Positions 49,981 to 58,133 of a DNA stretch of 64,000 nt are shown here, piece by piece. Under the pieces are notes generated by a model. It did no database searches, was not told the origin of the DNA, and saw only the letters and a list, made by a program, of their open reading frames with translations. The translations under genes were made by a program, and so were the position numbers. The stretch is from Vibrio sp. LaRot3 (lineage in GTDB: Bacteria; Pseudomonadota; Gammaproteobacteria; Enterobacterales; Vibrionaceae), in the NCBI RefSeq assembly GCF_027587025.1, contig NZ_JAPPTI010000007.1, forward strand, positions 62,001 to 126,000. Reading direction: 5' to 3'. How positions within the stretch are numbered: position 1 is the stretch's first letter; every line of letters begins with the position of its first letter.

Positions 49981-52900
49981 TAGATGCTCTCAGGCAGTAC
50001 AAAGCCAGCAAAGAAGTTTGGGACAAAGGGGTTATTCTGCCCTTGTGTTTTTATTGATAGTTTTACTTTGCTGTCACCGTAATCAAACTCCACTTGAGTA
50101 TTTTGCGCAGAGCTTTTAGTGACCCTTGGCTCAATTAACTTAAACCACGCCCAACTGCCTTTAAACTCTTCATTGGCTATCGCTGTCGCTTGTTGTTGTA
50201 GCTGGATTGATAGTTCATCTTGCTGAGCTGAATCTCCCAACCATGTCTGTTTTGACCATAACATCGGGCCGTGCTGATAGGTGAAAATGGGCTTTTCGGC
50301 ACGAATAGAAAACTCGGTTAGGTCTGAACTCATCTCTAGCGGCTTAAGCTGGAATTGAATACTGACTTTCTGAGGGTCAGACAAGAACAATGCTGAGCGA
50401 ATATCTTCGGCTTTGTTGATCATTAGCCAAATCCCAGAGTCGAGTGAAAAACCCGTATTTGCGAGTAACCCAGACATATAAGGTAGGCGCTTGTTTGAAG
50501 AAAAGTCTTTGAGAACCGTCTGATAAAAATTATCTAACGTGCCGTTGGTTTTGAAAAAAGCTGCTACATCTGCTGTGCTGGCATCGTTATTTGCGTTTTT
50601 CGCAAAAGGATAATAGCTAGCAATGGTGGTTTGATACGGTTGGAACACCTCAGAGCGCCAAAGCTGATTAATGTATTGATGTGCCATTTGCATGATCAAC
50701 TCATTGGCTTGGGTGGCAATATAGCTAGCTGGCTCTCCGGAAAGCTGAGGTTGGTCGTCTGCAATATCCGCCAGTTTTGGTACCGGGCTTTGTACTTTCA
50801 GCCCACTTGATAGTGTTTGATAGGCCAGTTTGTCTGGCGTTTCAGATTGATAAAATTGGTCGAGCCATTGTTTTGTCGCTGTTAGGCTTGCAGCTAAAGA
50901 ATCTAAAGGCGTAGTGCCTTGTTCGCCAGCGGTAACTTGTTGGTGAAAATCGTTGAAAGCCAAGGTGATGAGTCGGGCAGATTCTGCTTTCTCATTGTCT
51001 TGTGCGCTATCAGCAATTTGCTCGTCTGTTTTCTGTTCCTTATTTTCAAGTTCGGGCATGGTCACCGTGGTATAGCTGCTTACGGTAGTGAACAGCTTAT
51101 TAATAGGGTGATTTGAGGCGTTAGTTAAGGCGTCTAAACTGCTGGTTAGATGTTCTGGTTCGGTAATCGGTTTGACTTCCACATTGGCGATGAAGTCACG
51201 CCAATAATTGATATAGTCGTTTTGGTACATCCGTTTGAGGTCATGGCTAATACGGTGCATTTCGGATGCGCTTGGTGAATGGCCGGCAATGCCTTCATAA
51301 GCCACTAATGCTTGTTTTAGTACCTTGGAGTCCACCGATAAATCGAGTTCATTGAATCCGGTCGGAGTGTATAAATAGGGCACTAAGTAGCCAACAAAAC
51401 CTTCCTTGAATTGATAGATTCGCTCGAAATTACTACCGAGCTCTTTACGAACATCAATTCGGCGCTCAAATGCTTGATCGTTGAGTATGTGCTGGTATAT
51501 CAAGGTTTCGATGTTGGATTGGTTAATCACCGCAGTGGCTAAACCCTCCAATTCTTGATTGGGTGTCTCGGCCACGAGATGTTGCTCAAACAAGTCATCA
51601 AGCAACACTTTGAGCTGAGCTGTGTTGGTGGTGTCCGCTTCACCTTCATGCTCTAAATTGGCTAGGAAGTAGCTTTTAAGCTCATCAATATTGCTGCGCT
51701 CAGCATCAAACAATAGTCGGTAATCGTTGAGAAGTGCCAAGGTTTTGGCTTGGTCTTCAAGGTTTACGTAAACGTACAGATCATTTTCAATGCTGTGTAC
51801 CATTGATGGCAGTAACACTTGCTGTAGCTCTTTGACATAAGCGGCTTCAACTTGAGGTCGAATGGTAGCGGTAGGCAAAACCGATAAGCTATACCAAGGC
51901 TCAGGCTTATTATAGAGCGCATAAATTTGATGCATGGTATAGAGGTTTGGAATGTTTGCCGCTAAATCATCTTCTTGATATGGCTGCGCTGCAATTGCTT
52001 CTTTATATCGTTCAAGCATGGTGTCGGCTTGCTCTTCACGAGCGGTTTGATAATCAAAATCAAGCTTGAGTAAGGTTAGAGTTCCAACGAGCAGAGCAAC
52101 CCAGATTAAGGTATAGGCTGTTTGCATTGCCCATAAACCATTCTCTTTTTTCTTGTTAACGCCAACAAGCGCGTTTTCATTCAAAATGACATGGGACATT
52201 AAATGTTGGGCGAACAAGGTTTGCTGAACAGGCACCTGCTGCGGCTGTTGATATTGTTCGTTGCCTAGCTCTTGATTAACCACGTTGGCAAGCATATCGA
52301 GCTGCGGGAAATCCTCGCCACTATGGGTGAAATAGAAGCCTCGGAAGTTTAAGCCATCGGTGTATTGGTCCCCTCGATGCAGCCTTTGTAAAAAGTGCCA
52401 TAAGTTCTGTTTCAGTAGACCAAATTGATAGGGCGCACTGCATATGGCGTTGCGGTAATCTTGATTGAGTTGGTTACCTAGCGCATGGCTCATATTAGAG
52501 ATCAATTGGCTAATCAAATGGTCATACTCGTTGTTAAACCAGTCAGCATCAATTCCGCCATGATTTTGTACAGGGCTTGTAGCGCCAAACACTTCATGAC
52601 GTTTTGATTCATCAAACCCAGAGAAGAACTGACAAAAATCGCTCAATTGCCCCATGTTATTGACTAAGTTGTAGATCGGTAAATTAAGGCCAAAGGTTTG
52701 ATTAAACTGCTTTAGTTGCGATTTTAGCTGATCAGTGTATTGGGCTGACTCTTCGTTATAGTTGATCAGTTGTTCGACATCTGTGGTGAGTAATATTCCA
52801 TTAATTGCTTGGCGAGGTCGCCAACGTTTTAAGCTATCGCACAGGGTTTTCAGATATAAAGGATGTTGGTCATCACCTCGGCTCAGTGTAATAAGAATTG

Positions 52901-53375
52901 AATGGTCACTGAGCCAAAATAGGATAGGAAATTCGATGTCGTTACCAAAGCCATCGAGCTTGTATGCTTCGTAGCCCATCTGCGTAATGATGGATCGTTC
53001 TTTACTCGGTTGATCGCTCAGCATTAGGTAAATAGGTTGATCGTAACGGCTTGTTAAGCGGCGTTTTCTTTTTTGTAGCGCCAACATCTTTTTAAAGTGG
53101 GCGGCCAGAAGTTTGGCTCGTTTCTCTATGAGTAATTGATGCGGGTCGGGTTGTTCACTAGGACGATACTTTCGGTTCCACAGCCAATAAAGACAAAGGC
53201 TAAGTAAGAGACTGGCAGACAGAGAAAGCAGTGCGCCAATCCATAAGTGCTCTATGGTGCTAAAGTACCAAGTGATGCCGATACCAATGGCGAAAATAAC
53301 CAAGGCAAAAACCAGTGACCAAAGGGCGATGTTAGGTTTGGCCGAGTTAGAAGTCTGAGCTGGATTTTGGCTCAT
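49980..53375 (-). CDS. tssM: Type VI secretion protein TssM (IcmF family)
   Basis: 1131 aa inner-membrane protein. Two N-terminal helices (ALWSLVFALVIFAIGIGITW and LWIGALLSLSASLLLSLCLY) and a third near residue 420 (TAYTLIWVALLVGTLTLL) are followed by the large periplasmic part. The cytoplasmic loop, where many TssM have a Walker A, reads LMLSDQPSKERS, without a P-loop. TssM with TssL and TssJ forms the trans-envelope complex that anchors the sheath machine. It overlaps tssL by 4 bases. Confidence 0.93.
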   Translation of the reverse strand: MSQNPAQTSNSAKPNIALWSLVFALVIFAIGIGITWYFSTIEHLWIGALLSLSASLLLSLCLYWLWNRKYRPSEQPDPHQLLIEKRAKLLAAHFKKMLALQKRKRRLTSRYDQPIYLMLSDQPSKERSIITQMGYEAYKLDGFGNDIEFPILFWLSDHSILITLSRGDDQHPLYLKTLCDSLKRWRPRQAINGILLTTDVEQLINYNEESAQYTDQLKSQLKQFNQTFGLNLPIYNLVNNMGQLSDFCQFFSGFDESKRHEVFGATSPVQNHGGIDADWFNNEYDHLISQLISNMSHALGNQLNQDYRNAICSAPYQFGLLKQNLWHFLQRLHRGDQYTDGLNFRGFYFTHSGEDFPQLDMLANVVNQELGNEQYQQPQQVPVQQTLFAQHLMSHVILNENALVGVNKKKENGLWAMQTAYTLIWVALLVGTLTLLKLDFDYQTAREEQADTMLERYKEAIAAQPYQEDDLAANIPNLYTMHQIYALYNKPEPWYSLSVLPTATIRPQVEAAYVKELQQVLLPSMVHSIENDLYVYVNLEDQAKTLALLNDYRLLFDAERSNIDELKSYFLANLEHEGEADTTNTAQLKVLLDDLFEQHLVAETPNQELEGLATAVINQSNIETLIYQHILNDQAFERRIDVRKELGSNFERIYQFKEGFVGYLVPYLYTPTGFNELDLSVDSKVLKQALVAYEGIAGHSPSASEMHRISHDLKRMYQNDYINYWRDFIANVEVKPITEPEHLTSSLDALTNASNHPINKLFTTVSSYTTVTMPELENKEQKTDEQIADSAQDNEKAESARLITLAFNDFHQQVTAGEQGTTPLDSLAASLTATKQWLDQFYQSETPDKLAYQTLSSGLKVQSPVPKLADIADDQPQLSGEPASYIATQANELIMQMAHQYINQLWRSEVFQPYQTTIASYYPFAKNANNDASTADVAAFFKTNGTLDNFYQTVLKDFSSNKRLPYMSGLLANTGFSLDSGIWLMINKAEDIRSALFLSDPQKVSIQFQLKPLEMSSDLTEFSIRAEKPIFTYQHGPMLWSKQTWLGDSAQQDELSIQLQQQATAIANEEFKGSWAWFKLIEPRVTKSSAQNTQVEFDYGDSKVKLSIKTQGQNNPFVPNFFAGFVLPESI

Positions 53376-54571
53376 AAAGCTGTTCCTTCTCGTTGGCTAC
53401 GAACAATGATAGCGCTGACATTACTTTGGTTTTGATACCAAGTTTTGATGTTTTTCGCCGATTGAAGACTGTTACTACGAATGATAACTCTGAAGTAGTT
53501 ACCGCTTTGATCTACCGAAGGCTGATAGTCGGATTTAGGTAAGTTGTTTAGGAATTTCTCTGCATTCTGTTTAGCAGAAAAAGTTGCAAGCTGAACGATC
53601 CAAGGTAAAGATTGATCGCCTGTGTTTAGTGTTGTAGATACTGGATCCGTGGTTGATGACTCAGACGCAGCAACATTGGCTAATTGTTCATGGCCTTTAA
53701 TGTCTGAATCATCGCTTAGATAGACAATTTCTTCGGCGTGGCCTGTTTCAATATAGCGCTGACTGTATTCACTAAGTTGAACGAAATCTTTGGCACGCTG
53801 CGGTTCGCTTTTTTGATACCAAAAGTAGGTGAGGGAGATAATCAAGCCAATTAAGCCGCTAAATAACACGGTAGTTAAGGCATAACGTTTTTTACGAGTC
53901 GGTTTTCTTACTTTTGGCAGAGCGACTTTAGTATGACTATATAGGGCACTTGGCTGACGATATTGACTTAGAATTTGCTCTAATTGATGGGTAAAGCGTT
54001 TGAGCTGCTCACTGCCTGTTTCTCGGTATTGTCCTTTAAAGCCAACGCTCAAAAACAGATAGATCACTTCGAGCAGATCAATCATCTTATGAGGCTGACG
54101 AGAAGCTTTTTCAGCAACAGTGAAAAAGAGTTCACCGCCGTTTCGCATACCAAACAGTTCACTCAGCAAGGTTTTGTTTTCCCAGCCTTGTTTTTCACCC
54201 CATTCGGTGTAGATGATGAACTCATCCAATACAACCGCATATAAGAAGCAAAGCTTATCTATCACTGCTATCGGGTAGGTAAGATCCGTCGCTTTGGCTT
54301 TAATATCGTTGATGGCGTTCGCTAACTGAAAACGTAGCGTGGTGATATCGTCTGGCTCCGCTAGCGAGTTCACTTTTAGAGTGATCGCCAATAGTTCAGA
54401 GCTGATGTTAATCAGTTGATTGTCCGCTTTATCAAAGTGGCGCAAAAATTCGGTATGAGATTGATTTGGGCTAACAGAGCGCCACAGCACGCTGAGGTCT
54501 TGCTCATCTTTCGCAACAAACTGGTTGTCTTTCTGGTCCCAAACTAAGGTTTCTTCATCCATGTAATCCAT
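53372..54571 (-). CDS. tssL: Type VI secretion protein TssL (DotU) with C-terminal SPOR domain
   Basis: 399 aa. Residues about 30-210 are the DotU cytoplasmic domain (LLAITLKVNSLAEP, CFLYAVVLDEFIIYTEWGEK, then LFLSVGFKGQYRETG). A membrane helix lies at 228-250 (LTTVLFSGLIGLIISLTYFW). A periplasmic linker leads to a SPOR-type peptidoglycan-binding domain at about 322-395 (PWIVQLATFSAKQNAEKFL, YFRVIIRSN). Extended TssL proteins anchor the membrane complex to the cell wall. It is followed by tssM (ATGA overlap) and preceded by tssK by 6 bases. Confidence 0.93.
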   Translation of the reverse strand: MDYMDEETLVWDQKDNQFVAKDEQDLSVLWRSVSPNQSHTEFLRHFDKADNQLINISSELLAITLKVNSLAEPDDITTLRFQLANAINDIKAKATDLTYPIAVIDKLCFLYAVVLDEFIIYTEWGEKQGWENKTLLSELFGMRNGGELFFTVAEKASRQPHKMIDLLEVIYLFLSVGFKGQYRETGSEQLKRFTHQLEQILSQYRQPSALYSHTKVALPKVRKPTRKKRYALTTVLFSGLIGLIISLTYFWYQKSEPQRAKDFVQLSEYSQRYIETGHAEEIVYLSDDSDIKGHEQLANVAASESSTTDPVSTTLNTGDQSLPWIVQLATFSAKQNAEKFLNNLPKSDYQPSVDQSGNYFRVIIRSNSLQSAKNIKTWYQNQSNVSAIIVRSQREGTAL

Positions 54572-54577
54572 AGTGGT

Positions 54578-55909
54578 TTACCTCAGTGCATACAACATCA
54601 CTTCTAGCTCTCCTATGCGGGTATCGACATGAAGAGCGAGAGCATCGCGGTGATCGAGCATTTCAATCCAGTTGCGATCGGATGTGTCTATTTCAAAATA
54701 GGCGGTTCCCGGCATAGGTTTTAGTTCGCTTGGGGCGACCGGAAGAGGTGACAGCTCAATGCCTGAAAGTGCGTTGCGTACAATTTCGACAATCTTATTA
54801 TTACTACTGAGCTTTGCCGCCGCTGGGAACAGTTCGTTGAGCTCAGCGGTACTGATATTGGATTTTACGGACAAAACGAAACGACGATCGAGGATGTTGC
54901 TGCCATCCTTGATTAGGGTGCGTAATAAACGACGCTTTTCAAACAGTGAAGAATCCCAGTGGAATTCGATGACCGAGTCTTGCTGAACTAAGGTAAGCAT
55001 ATTGCGTAAGCTTGAAAACAGCGGGTTAAAGCCGTCGTAAAGTTTATGATAATCCAGTGGCTGACATGCCTCAGGAATAGCAGGGGTTGAGGCCATGACC
55101 TGAGCTTCGAACTTTCTGAGTTCGATATACAGTTGATGAGTTGGGTATTTAGGGTTTGTTAGCGTGAGATCAAACCACGGCAGCCAAGTATTCAAGGTTT
55201 GTAACCATAGATAATCTTGCATTAATGACTGTGGGCTCTTTTGCCCTTGGCCTGCATCAATGCGTTTTAACAAATTGGTTGCTCGGTTGTAAGTCAATGC
55301 GTGAATTTCTTTAAGACGCTCAATTAATAGATTGGATGCGCCGTAATGCAAGCAGGCGGGAATAAAGGCTCGGTCCAATAACACCTCCCCAGTTTCACTG
55401 CATTCGAGAACCTTAGCGAAAGGAATCAATGTAAAACCTGAGCTGTCTTCTCCTTCAAGTTTTATTGAGATGTTAAGCTGTGCAACGTCGACTTCAACAC
55501 TGGCATTCTCAGTGGTTGAAGTATCAAATGCATTGATGGTGCGGGTTAAGTATCGGCTTTGCTGACTTTCATCATCTGAGTAATCGTTATTGCCTTGCAG
55601 TGACACAGGTAAGGCAAGGTAAGCGATTTTCTCTATAGTGCCGTGAGAAATGTCACGGGCAATTTCACGTTTGAGCTCAAAATGAGTGCCATCTGGGAGT
55701 AACCCAGCACTTGAAGAAACCGATAGCTTACCGATTTTAAGTAGGTCATGGTTTAACACCAGTTCGGTTACGCCATAAAAGGGTGCGTAACCAGCTAATG
55801 TCTCTACGTTTTGTCTGACGTAGTTTTGTGTGTATCTATCTTGTTGTTGAAAGTGCTGTGGGGCAATGAACATGCCTTCTTGCCAAACGACTTTTTTGTA
55901 TGCGTCCAC
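54578..55909 (-). CDS. tssK: Type VI secretion baseplate protein TssK
   Basis: 443 aa, the family length. The start is the signature KVVWQEGMFIAPQHFQQQDR, then YAPFYGVTELVLNHDLL and later WIEMLDHRDALALHVD. TssK links the baseplate (TssEFG) to the membrane complex. It lies between tssJ and tssL. Cytoplasmic. Confidence 0.95.
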   Translation of the reverse strand: MDAYKKVVWQEGMFIAPQHFQQQDRYTQNYVRQNVETLAGYAPFYGVTELVLNHDLLKIGKLSVSSSAGLLPDGTHFELKREIARDISHGTIEKIAYLALPVSLQGNNDYSDDESQQSRYLTRTINAFDTSTTENASVEVDVAQLNISIKLEGEDSSGFTLIPFAKVLECSETGEVLLDRAFIPACLHYGASNLLIERLKEIHALTYNRATNLLKRIDAGQGQKSPQSLMQDYLWLQTLNTWLPWFDLTLTNPKYPTHQLYIELRKFEAQVMASTPAIPEACQPLDYHKLYDGFNPLFSSLRNMLTLVQQDSVIEFHWDSSLFEKRRLLRTLIKDGSNILDRRFVLSVKSNISTAELNELFPAAAKLSSNNKIVEIVRNALSGIELSPLPVAPSELKPMPGTAYFEIDTSDRNWIEMLDHRDALALHVDTRIGELEVMLYALR

Positions 55910-55934
55910 GAGATTTCCTTATCTGTGTCTTTAA

Positions 55935-56417
55935 CTAAAATACATCCCACCATGATGAGTCAGGCGTGACAGCTTCAATGGCCACGGTATTGCCATTGAT
56001 GTTTAGTTGAAGAAATTGTTCAGTTTGTTTTGGTGTAGCAGTCACCACTTTGGCCTCACTGGATTCGTAATTGGCGAATTCAACCAGTACGGCGATAAAT
56101 TGAGTTTGACTATTGATGTCTAGTGCTTGCTCGGACTTGGAGTCAGGCATGACAACGGGTAATACTTGCTTGGAGATTAAGTTATCGCCAAGCAAGGTAA
56201 TGTCGTCTTGGTATAGGTCGATAAAATCGAGCTGTTTAAATTGCTGTGCATCTGTTAGCTGATAGACTCGAACGACCACTGGGTTAGTGGCGTTATTGTC
56301 TGTCGCATTGATGGCTTTATCTGCGTCTATCTTAAGTGTGTATTTTGATAGCACGGGTTCAGGGTCAGAAGAACACGCTGCGAGTGTCAGTAACAGTGGG
56401 AAGAGCCATTTTTTCAT
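55935..56417 (-). CDS. tssJ: Type VI secretion outer-membrane lipoprotein TssJ
   Basis: 160 aa lipoprotein with MKKWLFPLLLTLAACSSDP (Cys15 lipidated). The TssJ beta-sandwich pattern is visible as NPVVVRVYQLTDAQQFKQLD, QFIAVLVEFANYESS and the end NGNTVAIEAV. It binds the periplasmic end of TssM at the outer membrane. It overlaps the FHA gene by one base and is followed by tssK. Confidence 0.92.
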   Translation of the reverse strand: MKKWLFPLLLTLAACSSDPEPVLSKYTLKIDADKAINATDNNATNPVVVRVYQLTDAQQFKQLDFIDLYQDDITLLGDNLISKQVLPVVMPDSKSEQALDINSQTQFIAVLVEFANYESSEAKVVTATPKQTEQFLQLNINGNTVAIEAVTPDSSWWDVF

Positions 56418-57358
56418 TAGCTTTCCTCACTCTGCTTTTGCATGTTTTCCATAAACATGGCTTTAAATTGACGGCGAAAGTCACCGTTGTCGCTACGATG
56501 TTGATAGTGTTTACGGTAAATCTTCCAATACTTTTTCTCTTTGCTAGAGAACACGCCGCCAGAAACGAATTCACTGAACTGGCTTTCAAGTTGGTTAGGT
56601 GCAAACTCGGTAAGAAACTGATCTAAGGTCTTGTCTAACGCAGCAAATAAGGCGTCATGGGCAAGGGGAGGGTTTCGCAAATATTGATTATTTTTCTCAG
56701 ATATAGAAATCAGCTTTTCGATGGATGCTTCGAGCTGGTGGTTATTAGAGATTGGCAGATACTCAAGCTCTGATGCTTGCTCAACGGCTTGTTTTTGTTG
56801 TTCAACCTGTTCGATTTCGACTTTTAATTCAGGCTCCAATTCTTGTTCTAGATCTTCAAATGGGTCAATGGAAAAAGGATCGTCACTGAGCACATTATTG
56901 TGCGAATAGTTGGTTTTCTGTTGACCAAGTGGTGTGACTTCGGTTCGGTCTAGAAAATCAATATCCTTATCGTCGAGAGACAAATTAAACGAACTGGAGA
57001 TGGCTGGCTCATCTGCTTTAGTGTCTGGTTGAGCAGTGCTTGCCGTCAGTGTTGAGACGAGCATCGAGTATTGCTCTATCTTGAGAATGTCGCCGTCGTT
57101 TAATGGGTAGTCTTTCTCTCGAACCATGGCTTTGTCGTTGAGTTGGGCTGGGTTCTTACCACTGCATTTTATGACATAGCCATTATCAGATAGGCGGATC
57201 AGCCCATGAATGCGTGAAATGCGTTTTGATTGATCAGGAAGCACGACATCGCAAGAAGCTGCTCGGCCAAGTTGTCCACCATCATTCGGTAGATAGACAA
57301 CTCTAGATGTCACGACTTCATCTGAGGGTATTGAAATCAAATGTATACTGATGGCCAT
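56417..57358 (-). CDS. tagH: T6SS-associated FHA-domain protein (TagH-type)
   Basis: 313 aa. The N-terminal FHA domain (residues about 15-100) has GGQLGRAASCDVVLPDQSKR, ISRIHGLIRL (phospho-Thr binding Ser/Arg/His pattern) and NPAQLNDKAM. An acidic, coiled-coil-prone linker (LEQELEPELKVEIEQVEQQK) follows, then a C-terminal domain typical of TagH/Fha. It is expected to be phosphorylated or to bind the kinase encoded at the end of the operon. Confidence 0.88.
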   Translation of the reverse strand: MAISIHLISIPSDEVVTSRVVYLPNDGGQLGRAASCDVVLPDQSKRISRIHGLIRLSDNGYVIKCSGKNPAQLNDKAMVREKDYPLNDGDILKIEQYSMLVSTLTASTAQPDTKADEPAISSSFNLSLDDKDIDFLDRTEVTPLGQQKTNYSHNNVLSDDPFSIDPFEDLEQELEPELKVEIEQVEQQKQAVEQASELEYLPISNNHQLEASIEKLISISEKNNQYLRNPPLAHDALFAALDKTLDQFLTEFAPNQLESQFSEFVSGGVFSSKEKKYWKIYRKHYQHRSDNGDFRRQFKAMFMENMQKQSEES

Positions 57359-57361
57359 CTG

Positions 57362-58120
57362 TTATCCCTCGCACTTAGTGAGCGCATAGTTAAATGCACT
57401 AAGGAAACCGGAGTATTTGCTAAGAAAGCGATGGGAGAAGTAGACCCCCATGGGTTTGGTGGCAAATACTTGAGATTGGAAGTAGTCCAACGGTAAAGAA
57501 GCCGCACTCAGTTCGTTTCTGAAGACGAGTTCGTCCTCTAGGGCGACATCAATTTCCCGTTGTTTGAGTAAAGAAAGCAAAACTTTGGCATCCCGAGGTT
57601 GTTTCACTACGTTGTAGCCATTGCGTTTTAGCCAAAACCAAGACGCTGAGCCAAATTCAGATGAGAATTTGAGATTTAGCTTGGCAAGCTCATCAAGGTT
57701 TGGGGTTACCCCTGTTCCAAAGTACCAACGTAAATTTTGCTCGGCAATTGGGTTTGAAAGTGTAGCGTAGCTATCATGTTCATCGCTTTGGGGTGAGACA
57801 AAAAAACCATGCTGAGCGCCGCTGTGCACGTGAAGTTGAGCTTCAGACCAATCGGTCATAGTGAGTTTGTAAGGTTGGCCCATTTCGCCTAATGCGCATT
57901 TCACCTTCTCTAGTGCAAAGCCTTGCATCTGATTGTTCTGGTGGGTTTGGTAAGGTGGCCACTTGTGTGTGGTCAGTAATAATCTATCAGGGCCTTGTAG
58001 CGTAGTGGCACTAACGTGAATAGAATGCAAAGCACTAATAGTGAGTAACACCAAAGGCACCAACCCCATCGTGAGTTGGCGCACAGTTTCTTGGCTAAAA
58101 ATAGAGTCGAAATTAAACAT
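57362..58120 (-). CDS. Periplasmic solute-binding protein-like (SBP family 3) in the T6SS operon
   Basis: 252 aa from ATG 58120 (a GTG at 58129 is an alternative). An N-terminal signal (LTMGLVPLVLLTISALHSIH) then a family-3 solute-binding domain: LLLTTHKWPPYQTHQNNQM, GFALEKVKCALGEMGQPYKL, DWSEAQLHVHSG and ALEDELVFRNEL. These domains bind amino acids or similar small ligands in the periplasm. It lies between clpV and the FHA gene with 3- to 13-base gaps, so it belongs to the operon. No ABC transporter genes are near. Its role in secretion is unknown. Confidence 0.8.
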   Translation of the reverse strand: MFNFDSIFSQETVRQLTMGLVPLVLLTISALHSIHVSATTLQGPDRLLLTTHKWPPYQTHQNNQMQGFALEKVKCALGEMGQPYKLTMTDWSEAQLHVHSGAQHGFFVSPQSDEHDSYATLSNPIAEQNLRWYFGTGVTPNLDELAKLNLKFSSEFGSASWFWLKRNGYNVVKQPRDAKVLLSLLKQREIDVALEDELVFRNELSAASLPLDYFQSQVFATKPMGVYFSHRFLSKYSGFLSAFNYALTKCEG

Positions 58121-58133
58121 CTTTATCACTGCT

